DNA of 35,668 nucleotides from the NCBI RefSeq assembly GCF_009905725.1, contig NZ_JAAAKV010000021.1, positions 1 to 35,668 on the forward strand, given 5' to 3'. Source of the stretch: Emticicia sp. CRIBPO. Its GTDB lineage: Bacteria > Bacteroidota > Bacteroidia > Cytophagales > Spirosomataceae. Both the position numbers and the translations under genes were made by a program. This document shows positions 1 through 7,953 of the stretch, piece by piece. Each line of letters opens with the position of its first letter. Within the stretch, counting starts at the first letter, position 1. Below the pieces are notes generated by a model. The model ran no database searches. It saw only the letters and a program-made list of their open reading frames with translations, and had not been told where the DNA came from.

Positions 1-933
1 ATCTAAATAGTATTTTTCTTCAATTTTGATATAATTTATGCCATTAAGTAAATTATATTCTTTCGTTTTTTTGTCATTAATAATGAAATCATCACCAGCC
101 TTTTCTTTAATTATTTTTTTTATTGATTTCAGATACTCCTTATAGTATTCATTATTTTTACTTCGAGGTATAAAGACTGCAATTATATCGTCAACATAAC
201 GTGCATAAAAAACTAAATCTCTTAATTCTTTTATCTGATTATCTATTCTTCTCATGAATAACTCAGAAAGGTATGCACTTACTCCAATACCTCTTGGAAC
301 TCCTTTAGGCGATTCATCATTTGACTGATTGGTTAATACATTGTAGCTATCAAATATCTGATTAATGAAATCTTTTGATTTTACACTTAGTAAATGATCA
401 TCATTAATTTTGTTTAGAAGTTTCTTTTGCGGTATAGATTCGTAGAAATCCTTGATATCTGTTCGTATAACATATTTTGGAAATTTATCTTCTAAAATAT
501 TAACAAGGTTACTTAAAATAGCGTAACGGGAGGATTGCTTTACATCATAAGTCTTATTAATATTGTCTTGAATCTTTTTTGAAATGAAGAAATTTTCAAC
601 TTTCTCTTCAAAAATAAAGCATTGCTTACCATGAATACTACCAGAATTTAATAGAACTTTATGACTGTTTATTCGTTCTGTTTTAGCATCTAGTATTTCA
701 AATACTTTTAGCTCCCTTAATTTTTTTAGTTCCCCTTTTCTCTTATAAAGAGCTTTCTTTTCATCCGAATCCGTAGTACGTAGAATGTCTTTCCTAGTGA
801 TCTTCAAATCGTTAATGACTCGAATTGATTCTAAAAAATCGCCGTTAAATTTTTTTTCCAGATTTTTCCCTTTTCGATTTTCACCATCGAATATTTCTTT
901 AAAATTTTTTGTAGAAAAAGATTGATCGAGCAT
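1..933 (-). CDS. Reverse transcriptase, probable antiphage (DRT/UG-type), C-terminus cut by window edge
   Basis: The reading frame starts at the ATG at 933-931 and stays open to base 1, giving 311 residues with no stop, so the C-terminus lies outside the window. The polymerase motifs are in order: motif A RTDIKDFYESI (157-167, catalytic D159), a motif B-like PRGIGVSAYLSEL (213-225), motif C YARYVDDI (243-250, D248 and D249), and a motif D-like LND/IND-KKT segment near 286-290. There is no group II intron maturase or integrase sequence in the visible part. The PRGxGxSAYLSE form of motif B and the short N-terminus (MLDQSFSTKNF) suggest the bacterial unknown-group (UG)/DRT defence enzymes. I recall similar N-termini in Drt3a-like proteins, but this subgroup is a guess from memory. 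The codons are AT-rich like the surrounding accessory DNA. RT identity is near certain; the defence role is inferred. Confidence 0.88.
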   Translation of the reverse strand, partial: MLDQSFSTKNFKEIFDGENRKGKNLEKKFNGDFLESIRVINDLKITRKDILRTTDSDEKKALYKRKGELKKLRELKVFEILDAKTERINSHKVLLNSGSIHGKQCFIFEEKVENFFISKKIQDNINKTYDVKQSSRYAILSNLVNILEDKFPKYVIRTDIKDFYESIPQKKLLNKINDDHLLSVKSKDFINQIFDSYNVLTNQSNDESPKGVPRGIGVSAYLSELFMRRIDNQIKELRDLVFYARYVDDIIAVFIPRSKNNEYYKEYLKSIKKIIKEKAGDDFIINDKKTKEYNLLNGINYIKIEEKYYLD

Positions 934-1285
934 AAAATTCTATTATTTTTTTGTCACCAATCCGTATAAGACATGAAACTTTATCTCATTGTGAACTCCT
1001 GCACAAGACTATTTATAATTTGTGATGAACAACTAGTAAATCAGGGCTACAGACTATAATACAATACTAATAAAAAAATATAACTTATCAGATACAAATT
1101 TAATTTTTAAATAAGTACGTCAGACAACTTGGCTTGTAATAAATAAAAAGGCTAGTTTTTTATTTATTACAAGTTTCACTTTGTAGGCTAAGCAACATGA
1201 GCTATAACTCGTTAATAAATAAGCCAAATATATAATAGGTTTCGAAGGAATATTCAATTAGTTCTCAATGCTTTAATATTGCCCC
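934..1285. other. AT-rich non-coding stretch upstream of the reverse transcriptase
   Basis: No reading frame of credible length or composition is present. On the minus strand there are two TAnnTTTG-like -7 elements (TATATTTG at 1232-1225 and TAAATTTG at 1102-1095). Each has a 3-of-4 match to TTTG 22 bases further upstream, so both promoters are weak candidates. If the more distal one is used, the reverse transcriptase mRNA would have a leader of about 285 bases containing the long hairpin at 1133-1173. Several characterised DRT systems (DRT2 and DRT9, for example) use a non-coding RNA beside the RT gene, so this stretch is the place to look for one here. Confidence 0.5.
1133..1173. other. Perfect 17-bp inverted repeat (hairpin) upstream of the reverse transcriptase
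   Basis: The arm CTTGTAATAAATAAAAA (1133-1149) is exactly complementary to 1157-1173, with a 7-base spacer GGCTAGT. The stem is AT-rich, and no clear T-tract follows it outside the stem on either strand, so it is not a textbook intrinsic terminator. It lies about 200 bases upstream of the reverse transcriptase start. It could be a structured leader or non-coding RNA, a bidirectional terminator, or a remnant of a mobile element. Confidence 0.8.
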
Positions 1286-1672
1286 ACAAATTCCCATCTA
1301 CCGTCCCCCAGAAACATCCGCCCCCACAAATCCATGCTTTTCCTTCAAAACTAGTTCAAAACAAGCTTAATAAAAGTCTCCTTCCTCGTGACACGGTGGG
1401 CTTGCCAGTACAAAGCCTTATATTCCTTAGCTAAATCAGAAGGATGTTTAGAAGATACTCCGATCATCAAAGGTTCATCTATCCCGATTTCTTTTGTGGA
1501 GCCATCTTTCTATTTTTTAACGCGTTGATCTTTCATGAAGACGGTGGCCACATGGTGGCAGTCTTTCAAATGGGTCGCTTTGACGTCTTTTTATGAAGGG
1601 GTATATAATCACCCGTAATCCCGCAGCGAAAGCATAATCGTATAGCTCTTACCATAATCTATATACATTGCA
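1286..1672 (-). pseudogene. Decayed duplicate of the 3' end of the ABC permease/M1 peptidase gene
   Basis: This stretch aligns along its length with the 3' end of the intact gene at 3082-6696, in the same orientation. It shares blocks such as AAGCTTAATAAA, GAAACATCC/AAAACATCC followed by CCCCCACAAA, and TACCATAATCTATATAC. Similarity by eye is roughly three quarters. The match covers about 3097-3420 and then jumps to about 3600-3636, so an internal segment has been lost. Frameshifts and stops interrupt every frame, and nothing here is translatable. It is best read as the tail of a former tandem paralogue of the permease/peptidase gene. The 226-aa gene and the small reading frame now lie between the two copies. 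Confidence 0.8.
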
Positions 1673-1723
1673 GAAGAGCTTCTAGGAGCAAACTAATTAA
1701 AACGCTGTTGTCTTATAAACCTA

Positions 1724-2404
1724 CTATTTTTTTTGTATTTTTCTAATCTCTTCGACAGTTCCATCAATTAATCTTGGAACACTACCGTTTTCGATCTCCG
1801 CAAAATCCACCCGGTGTCCAATAAAGAGGTCGACCGCAATGCAGTAGTTGGGGTTGATATGGAAATTCTCTGAGTAATTTTTTGACAGATATCGATAAAG
1901 CATTTCTGTAAACATTCCCAGTTCATTTTTTTTTAGCCCACCTTTTTTGGCTATAAACCACACCCCACCTATTTCTTCAATATCCCCTTCTGAGAAGGAA
2001 AAAATATGGGATGGTTTTGCTTCTATCTGGAAATTCTTTATTCTAAGTATCTCTTGAGACTTTGGTCTTTTTAAAAACTTCAATTCGGCATTTGGTTTAA
2101 GATTTTCAATGTCGAAATCTTTATATTTTGTTATTATTTCGATGTTTTGTTGAAATTGATCTTTGATCCTTTTGATTTCCGAGATTTCGATCTTCTCTCG
2201 CAAAGCGTCAATTTTATTATCCAAAAGGGCAGAATTGCCAGATTTGAAACTATTATTAATTGAACTTAAACTGGTAATCCAATAATCACCTCCAGAGCTA
2301 TCCTCTGACTTTTCCTTGTCTGTCAACAAGTTTCGAACGAAAGTAATTTTCGACGGATCACTTTTTCTGCGAAATTCAACTAGTTTTTTTATAGTTATTT
2401 TCAT
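1724..2404 (-). CDS. Conserved-looking hypothetical protein, 226 aa
   Basis: I do not recognise the family. The protein is predicted to be soluble, with no signal peptide or membrane segment. Residues 60-105 are strongly helical and charged (KIDALREKIEISEIKRIKDQ), and residues 110-226 are mixed alpha/beta with several aromatic and glycine positions (EEIGGVWFIAKKGGLKKNEL, then a YCIAVDLFIGHRVDF strand). The sequence is of normal complexity and the frame is intact for 681 bases, so it is probably a real gene despite the AT-rich codons. It is followed by the pseudogene remnant and is about 790 bases from the reverse transcriptase, so it is unlikely to share a transcript with it. Its position in the accessory segment makes a defence or mobile-element role conceivable, but nothing in the sequence shows it. 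Confidence 0.75.
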   Translation of the reverse strand: MKITIKKLVEFRRKSDPSKITFVRNLLTDKEKSEDSSGGDYWITSLSSINNSFKSGNSALLDNKIDALREKIEISEIKRIKDQFQQNIEIITKYKDFDIENLKPNAELKFLKRPKSQEILRIKNFQIEAKPSHIFSFSEGDIEEIGGVWFIAKKGGLKKNELGMFTEMLYRYLSKNYSENFHINPNYCIAVDLFIGHRVDFAEIENGSVPRLIDGTVEEIRKIQKK

Positions 2405-2565
2405 CTTATTAGATAGGAATTCTGATTTAGCCAGTCGTTAAATTACTGATTTTTCTAGTTCAGCCGCCGGTATGACCATAACACTAGCATTCTATAGCTC
2501 TTGGAAGAACTAAGTTCGAATTGGTCCTAAGGACCTAGATAAACTGTATTCGTTAACTATTAAGT

Positions 2566-2712
2566 TTATTTAGAGTCCCCAGGTGCGTGTTTATGCGGTC
2601 TTAAGTTCGGATGTTTTGGCTGTGTTTCTGGAGTAACTCGTCTTCGTTCGTCAGGAGTTCCGTCTTGCTTATTGGGTTTTGGGCCTGGTTTAATCGCTTG
2701 TATAGTATTCAT
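2566..2712 (-). CDS. Possible small basic, proline-rich protein, 48 aa
   Basis: The open frame extends upstream to 2793, but the likely start is the ATG at 2712-2710, because the upstream part reads as random AT-rich translation. The resulting 48-residue protein (MNTIQAIKPGPKPNKQDG...) is rich in Pro, Lys, Arg and His, has no hydrophobic core and would be disordered. The bases within it are noticeably more GC-rich than the flanks, which argues for coding. No Shine-Dalgarno sequence is seen, as is usual in this phylum. The function is unknown. It could be a nucleic-acid-binding small protein or a chance frame. Confidence 0.4.
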   Translation of the reverse strand: MNTIQAIKPGPKPNKQDGTPDERRRVTPETQPKHPNLRPHKHAPGDSK

Positions 2713-3081
2713 TTTGTAAGAAATATTAATGTGATAAATTTGAGTTTTGCTAAAGCTGTAATGATTGCATAGCAATATTAGGGAGAAATACACATATAAA
2801 CTAAAAACTCATAAAAATAATCTGATAAAAATATAACTTACCTCGCATTCAACCTTATTAAATAATATAAATACTATAACTATCTGTTTTCTAGGAAGTA
2901 TTGTTCTGTATTCTGAATATCGAAAAATGAATAGAAAATAGAATCTTATTTCGTATTTCTAACGGTTCAAAATCCAAATAGGTTAGCAAAAGTCCGTAAA
3001 ACCAAACCCCCAAACCCAAAAAATCTCTGGATTCAGGGGCTTTGACATTTGTAGATAAAAACAGCTTTCTATGGAATCGGC
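2713..3081. other. AT-rich intergenic stretch downstream of the permease/peptidase gene
   Basis: No gene is supported here. The first two thirds are AT-rich like the left segment. The composition shifts toward that of the main chromosome near 2990. A G-rich patch on the minus strand (about 3004-3025) follows the stop of the permease/peptidase gene and may take part in transcription termination, but no convincing stem with a T-tract is visible. Confidence 0.5.
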
Positions 3082-6000
3082 CTACTTCAACGCTGCCACG
3101 TTGTCATTTAAATCTGCATCCACTCGTGTTCCAAAAACATCCACCCCCACAAAACCAGGCTTCTCCTTCAAAATAAGCTTAATAAAGGTCTCCTTCTGCG
3201 TGACACGATGGGCCTGCAAATACATAGTCTTGTCGCCCTTGTGTAAGTTGGAAGTATGTTTAGGAAATACCCCAATCATCAAATCCTCATCAATGCCAAT
3301 CTCTTTCACGGATCCATCCTTCTGTGTTTCAAGGCGTTGGGCTTTGAGGGTGAAGCTGACTTCGTAGCGGCCGTCTTTGAGTCGGGTGACTTTGGGGTCT
3401 TTGACGGAGAGGTCGTAAATGATCACTTTCTTAAACCAGTCGTTGATCAGGGCGTGTTGGGCGGGTGGGGTGACTTTGTACACTTCGTCGAGGAACTCCA
3501 GGGAAGTCAGGGTTTGACGGTACTGACCTCGGTGTCTGTCGGTGATGGTTTTGATGACGTTGTTCAGCTTTTCTTCGCCCATCAAATCACGGAGGGCCAT
3601 CAGCGACATATATCCCTTACCATAATCTATATACCCCTGTCCGTCGACCAGGTAAACGGGTGGTTCCTGGCCTGCGGATTCTGAGCGGCCGGAGAAGTAA
3701 GTCCGGTTGGCAGTATTGGCGAGTTGCCACAGGCTGGCGGGGCCGTGGTGTTTCTCCATCACTACCGCTTCAGTATATTTGGCAAAGCCTTCGATCATCA
3801 GACTTGCCCCGGCGATGTTGCGGGGTTGTAGCGTATGTCCCCACCACTGATGGGCTACCTCATGGATGGTCCGCTTGGCCACCAGGTCAAAAGCCTCCGG
3901 ATTCCGCTGGTCGGTGAGGTACAGTCGGTTCTCCACCATCGCGATGGTACCCGCATGGGCAAACCCACCGAAATTCCAGTGGGCAGGCACTTCGACGATC
4001 CTCAGGTGTCTGAAAGGGTACGCCCCAAACTGTGCTATGCAATAATCGAGGGTCTGCCGGGTGCTGGCCGCGATGTTTTCCACGTTAAAGTCATGCCCCG
4101 GATGATAATACTGCTCGATGCTGATGCCTTTGTACATTTCTTTTCTGACCGTATACTTTCCTGAGAAATAAGCGATGACCGGTAAGATCTTCTGAGAGGA
4201 GCGGTAGTTGAAATATGCTCTGTCGCCTTTGGTCCTGGTTTTGATGAGGTCGCCCGGGGCGATGGCCGTCTGACCGGCGGTGGTTGATACCACGGTCTCG
4301 AAATCTATGGTACCGCCTGTCGCTGTTTCGTCGGCCAGGTGTTCGTCTGTCGTTATCTCCTCTGGACTCACGGGCAGTTTTCTTTTTTCTCTTTCAAAAC
4401 GGTCGCTGATCTCCAATCCGCTGCGATAGCCCAGGACTGGTTCAAAGACCCGATGACTCAGGTAGCTGCCGTTGCCGACCACCGATTCGCTGGTTTCGAA
4501 GCCCTTCATGGTTTTGTGAAGTGTGTAGCTGAATTTCACCTGCTGACCGGGCTGAACGGCTTGTTTGAATCTGAACAGGTAAACCCCGAGTTCAGGATCA
4601 TGGCTGATCAGTTCGGAATTTCCGAGCTGCAGTTGGTCCAGGGTTTCTCTTTCGGTGATCAGCATTTCGGCTACAGGTAAGGTGCTGTTGTTGATCAGTA
4701 CCAGGTCTGCCCGGATATCGAAGGCGTTTTTTTCTGGAAACAGGTCCACTTTGGTTTTCATCTGAAGCGGATACAGACGCTCCAACGAGTCATATTTTTT
4801 GTATTGCCGCTCATACTGCTCCAGCTGATTGAGCTGCTGAGCCGTGGTCATGTAAGTGCCTTCGATGTTGGTCCGGTAGTAAATCAGGGCGGCAGATGAA
4901 ATAAAACCAAGAGTCAATAAAACCATGGCGGCCATTTGCCATTGAGGCAGACGGGTAAAGGCTCTTTTGAGTCTGAAAATGAAGCTGTGTACGGTGCCTC
5001 TCTCCCAAAGTCTGAAACTGAGCAACACAAAAAGCAGTCCCAGCGACATCCAGTAGGAGGCATAATGATGGAAGGCCCTGGTTTCGCCACTGTAACCCGC
5101 CATGTCAGAATAAGAAGGCTCAGGTAAACGACCGAGGCGTAGCATAGGATGTTCAATGCCCAACCTTGGAGTCAGGAAAGAACCGAACAAAAGGATTAGG
5201 AGCAGGGTAATGCCCATGCCCAGGTATTTGTTGGCCGCCAGGGTCTGTACAAACATCGCCAGAAGAATATAAAATAGGATGGATATGCCATGATAATAGA
5301 ACACAGAGAGATAAAGACCCGGCTCAAAACGGAAGTAGCCGCCTGCCAGCTGAAAACCCAGGACACAGACAAGGCCTGATAAGATCAGGAAAAACGGCAG
5401 GAAAGCCAGGGCTGTGAATTTGGACGAAAACAAGACCAGGTTAGAAGCCGGGGTGGCGTCGCCGATGCCGTTGAAGCGGATGGTTCTTTCCCGGAACACG
5501 ATCTCGCCACTGTAAAAAATGATCAGCATCAGGCTGAAAGGCCACAAAGAGGAAGTAAATTCCCTGATGAGGATATAGTTGGCGGGGTAAAGGCTGTCGT
5601 GGTAGTCTCCACCCTCATAGATTTTAGAATAGATTTCAGAAATGGTAATGACGAGCCAGAACAGCATGATTCCGATAAAGGGTAAGCCCTTGAAAACGCT
5701 GTTCAACTCTATTTTTAAAAGCGAAAAAAACGATTGCCATTGGGTATTTACTCCTGATTGAACAGGAACCGGACGATAGGATCGCAGCGAAATGGTATCC
5801 TGGTCGTTTTCATGGCCGTCGTTGAAACGTTTACGTCTCCAGAAGAAAAAAGGCGATTTTGACGGCGATTTAATCTTCTCATTCAGCTTCCGGAAAGAAA
5901 ACAGGCCATAAGTAATCGCCAGCAGTCCGAAACCCAGTCCGATCCAGACCACGCGGTTCCAGAGGAAATAGCCCGATAAGGTCAGGGAATCTGAGTTTTT

Positions 6001-6696
6001 CTGAAAAGGGGTCCAATATTGTGTTTTTTCAAAAAAGGCGGACAGTCCGAAAGGGTCAGCGAGGGCGGCATAAACCAGGTTTTCGGGAGACACAGGTACG
6101 GCGTTGGCCAGCAGGGGGGAGTTCAGGAAAATGGCACAAACCCAGTACAAAACATAGATCAGAACAGCCCCGAGATAGGTGAGGGTCTGGTTTTTGCTCA
6201 GCATGCTCACCGCAAAAATAACACAAGTACAAATAAAGACATTGGGCAGCACCAGAAAGGCCCAGGCGATGAAATAAGGAGCCATGGTCAAAGGGGCCAG
6301 CCGCTCAGGATCCAGCGGGGCGAGGGTATGGGCCAGGGCAATCCCCAGTACAACAGGACTGAAAGCCAGCAGACTGAAGAGGAATACGCCCAGGAAACGG
6401 CTGATGAAGAACTGACTTTTGGAGATGGCGGTGCTGTAAATCAGGGCCTCGCTGCGGTACTGGCTGTCACGCAGCACCCCGCTGACGGTAAAAAACATGA
6501 TCACAAAAACACAGCCGAGGGTAAATAGCCCGGCATTGTAAGCGACCTGGAAGGGCGAATTGAGGAGGATGCCTTCCCGGGCAAAGCCCTGTGCCCCGAT
6601 CATGTACCCGAACGAGAGGAATAGCAAAGAAAAAAGGACAAAAGAACGCTGTCTGAGCTGGTAACTCACTTCAAATTTTAATAAGGATATCAACAT
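3082..6696 (-). CDS. ABC transporter permease fused to an M1-type metallopeptidase
   Basis: The 1204-residue protein begins with an ABC-2-type permease region with many hydrophobic helices. There are two blocks, roughly 18-270 and 330-590, joined by a charged linker with a KSPSKSPFFFWRRKRF patch. A single helix near 592-612 leads to a periplasmic half. The C-terminal part is an M1/gluzincin peptidase with GTIAMVEN (916-923, the GAMEN-like exopeptidase motif), HEVAHQWWGH (945-954, zinc ligands H945 and H949, catalytic E946) and the third ligand E969 in IEGFAKY. All catalytic residues are present, so the peptidase should be active. Fusions of this type are known in Bacteroidota and are usually annotated ABC transporter permease/M1 family aminopeptidase. 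The gene lies 3 bases downstream of its ATPase, so the two form one operon. Substrate unknown; a peptide that is exported or trimmed at the membrane is plausible. Confidence 0.92.
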   Translation of the reverse strand: MLISLLKFEVSYQLRQRSFVLFSLLFLSFGYMIGAQGFAREGILLNSPFQVAYNAGLFTLGCVFVIMFFTVSGVLRDSQYRSEALIYSTAISKSQFFISRFLGVFLFSLLAFSPVVLGIALAHTLAPLDPERLAPLTMAPYFIAWAFLVLPNVFICTCVIFAVSMLSKNQTLTYLGAVLIYVLYWVCAIFLNSPLLANAVPVSPENLVYAALADPFGLSAFFEKTQYWTPFQKNSDSLTLSGYFLWNRVVWIGLGFGLLAITYGLFSFRKLNEKIKSPSKSPFFFWRRKRFNDGHENDQDTISLRSYRPVPVQSGVNTQWQSFFSLLKIELNSVFKGLPFIGIMLFWLVITISEIYSKIYEGGDYHDSLYPANYILIREFTSSLWPFSLMLIIFYSGEIVFRERTIRFNGIGDATPASNLVLFSSKFTALAFLPFFLILSGLVCVLGFQLAGGYFRFEPGLYLSVFYYHGISILFYILLAMFVQTLAANKYLGMGITLLLILLFGSFLTPRLGIEHPMLRLGRLPEPSYSDMAGYSGETRAFHHYASYWMSLGLLFVLLSFRLWERGTVHSFIFRLKRAFTRLPQWQMAAMVLLTLGFISSAALIYYRTNIEGTYMTTAQQLNQLEQYERQYKKYDSLERLYPLQMKTKVDLFPEKNAFDIRADLVLINNSTLPVAEMLITERETLDQLQLGNSELISHDPELGVYLFRFKQAVQPGQQVKFSYTLHKTMKGFETSESVVGNGSYLSHRVFEPVLGYRSGLEISDRFEREKRKLPVSPEEITTDEHLADETATGGTIDFETVVSTTAGQTAIAPGDLIKTRTKGDRAYFNYRSSQKILPVIAYFSGKYTVRKEMYKGISIEQYYHPGHDFNVENIAASTRQTLDYCIAQFGAYPFRHLRIVEVPAHWNFGGFAHAGTIAMVENRLYLTDQRNPEAFDLVAKRTIHEVAHQWWGHTLQPRNIAGASLMIEGFAKYTEAVVMEKHHGPASLWQLANTANRTYFSGRSESAGQEPPVYLVDGQGYIDYGKGYMSLMALRDLMGEEKLNNVIKTITDRHRGQYRQTLTSLEFLDEVYKVTPPAQHALINDWFKKVIIYDLSVKDPKVTRLKDGRYEVSFTLKAQRLETQKDGSVKEIGIDEDLMIGVFPKHTSNLHKGDKTMYLQAHRVTQKETFIKLILKEKPGFVGVDVFGTRVDADLNDNVAALK

Positions 6697-6699
6697 GGC

Positions 6700-7590
6700 T
6701 CAGAGGGTTTTGGCGTGGGCACGGGTGGAAAAATAGACGTCTTCGAGGTCAGGCTGCACCAGCTCAAACCCGGTTTCAGGTCGTTCGTCAGACAGCACAT
6801 GGATCTGGGTTTTGCCGGACACGAGTTTGGTGGAAATGACGCGGAAACGCTGGCGGTACTCAGGTAAAGCTTCTTTCGGGATGGCTTTGTTCCAGATCCT
6901 GTTTTCGAGCGAGCGGACCAGTTCCAGGGGATTGCCCCGGGCAATGAGTTGTCCTTCGGCCAGGATGCCCATGTCAGGACATAAATCATAGACGTCTTCG
7001 ACAATGTGGGTGGAAAGGATGACGATGATGTTCTCGCCGATTTCGCTGAGGAGGTTCAGGAAGCGGTTGCGTTCTTCGGGATCAAGACCCGCAGTAGGTT
7101 CATCGACAATAATCAGCTGCGGGTTGCCGAGCAGGGCCTGGGCGATGCCGAACCGCTGCCGCATGCCACCCGAGAACGTATAAACCGCTTTTTTACGGTG
7201 TTCGTACAGGTTGGTCTGGCGGAGCAGGGAGGCCACATGTTCTTCTCTTTCTTTTTTATGGGAAATGCCCTTCAGGACCGCGATGTGGTCGAGTAGGCTT
7301 TGGGCGGATATTTTAGGATAAACACCGAACTCCTGGGGCAAATAACCCAACTGTCTGCGGATTACTTCAGGGGCGGCGATAATGTCTGTGCCGTTAAAAT
7401 GGATGCTGCCTGAGGTAGGTTCCTGTAAAGTGGCGATGGTCCGCATCAGGGACGACTTGCCCGCCCCGTTGGAGCCCAGGAGGCCGAACATGCCGTTTTT
7501 GAGCGTAAGTGATACATTATGGAGGGCTTTTACCCCGTTGGGATAAGTTTTAGATAAGTTTTCGATTTTCAGAATGTTCATGCTTGTCAA
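6700..7590 (-). CDS. ABC transporter ATP-binding protein
   Basis: This is a complete ABC ATPase with Walker A GSNGAGKSS (39-47), Q-loop region GYLPQEFGVYP (82-92), signature SGGMRQR (140-146), Walker B LIIVDEP (159-165), D-loop AGLD and switch histidine H195 (STHIVEDV). The extra 80 residues at the C-terminus are typical of ATPases that serve ABC-2 exporters. Either the first ATG or the one three codons later (MNILKIEN) could be used; the second fits the family start better. It is the first gene of the leftward operon with the permease/peptidase fusion and is read divergently from the histidine kinase at 7954. LytS/LytTR pairs often control adjacent ABC exporters, which suggests, without proving, that this operon is their target. 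Confidence 0.96.
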   Translation of the reverse strand: MTSMNILKIENLSKTYPNGVKALHNVSLTLKNGMFGLLGSNGAGKSSLMRTIATLQEPTSGSIHFNGTDIIAAPEVIRRQLGYLPQEFGVYPKISAQSLLDHIAVLKGISHKKEREEHVASLLRQTNLYEHRKKAVYTFSGGMRQRFGIAQALLGNPQLIIVDEPTAGLDPEERNRFLNLLSEIGENIIVILSTHIVEDVYDLCPDMGILAEGQLIARGNPLELVRSLENRIWNKAIPKEALPEYRQRFRVISTKLVSGKTQIHVLSDERPETGFELVQPDLEDVYFSTRAHAKTL

Positions 7591-7668
7591 ATTTTAGGCT
7601 AACTTAGCAGGAGGCTTCGGGTCTGTATAATAAGAATGACAAGCCGGTTGGTTTTGAACATAAAAACC

Positions 7669-7702
7669 ATGAAAACGGACATGAAACGTATTGGATATGA
7701 AA
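7669..7702. promoter_or_regulatory. Candidate direct-repeat binding site for the LytTR regulator
   Basis: Three ATGAAA words begin at 7669, 7681 and 7697. The last two extend to GAyATGAAA (GACATGAAA and GATATGAAA). LytTR proteins bind pairs of short direct repeats, often upstream of a neighbouring ABC operon, and this cluster lies 79-112 bases upstream of the ATPase start. This is inference from position and repetition only. Confidence 0.25.
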
Positions 7703-7852
7703 AATGATGGGTTGGTGCGGGTTTTTGGGGTGTTGGTCATTCTTAGTTGTATGGGGGTGTGGGGGGAGTAATTTTGGAGATTGAAGGGAGAAAGGAAAAG
7801 GGAGGACGGAGCTTTAAGCTATTAGCGGTTAGTCGTTCCGGAGAAGTGTTTT

Positions 7853-7871
7853 AAGCAGCAAGCTGCTTTTT
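7853..7871 (+). terminator. Small hairpin with T-run upstream of the histidine kinase
   Basis: AAGCAG, loop CAAG, CTGCTT is followed immediately by more T, giving a 6-bp stem and a run of five T. It lies in the intergenic region and not after a gene, so it may be an attenuator in the leader of the kinase mRNA or a remnant terminator. The stem is short and the assignment weak. Confidence 0.35.
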
Positions 7872-7953
7872 GAGAGAGATATAAATCGAAGTAAAAGAAT
7901 TGTGTCTTCGTGCCTTCGTGGCCCAGGACCGAAAATGATTTGATAAAACAACA

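Larger units (their letters stand above)
7591..7953. other. Divergent intergenic region between the ABC operon and the LytS/LytTR genes
   Basis: No coding sequence is supported. The region contains three ATGAAA words (7669, 7681, 7697), a G-rich patch (7719-7766) with runs of three to six G, and a small hairpin with a T-run (7853-7871). Near its right end is a TCTTCGTGCCTTCGTGGC-type direct repeat (7905-7922), a simple tandem word of a kind I recall from Bacteroidota intergenic DNA. Promoters for both divergent operons must lie here, but no perfect TTTG/TAnnTTTG pair stands out. Confidence 0.5.

Noticed and set aside
1-933. Retron identity for the reverse transcriptase
   Set aside because: No msr/msd-like inverted repeats with branching G were seen immediately upstream, and motif B differs from the retron form; the evidence favours another RT class.
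2523-2535. Small palindrome GGTCCT-A-AGGACC as an operator or restriction-related site
   Set aside because: It is a single 6-bp inverted repeat with no promoter or second copy nearby, which is expected by chance in a window of this size.
7719-7766. G-quadruplex in the divergent intergenic region
   Set aside because: Runs of GGG, GGGG, GGGGG and GGGGGG occur, but a gap of more than 20 bases separates the first two from the last two, so a stable fold is doubtful.
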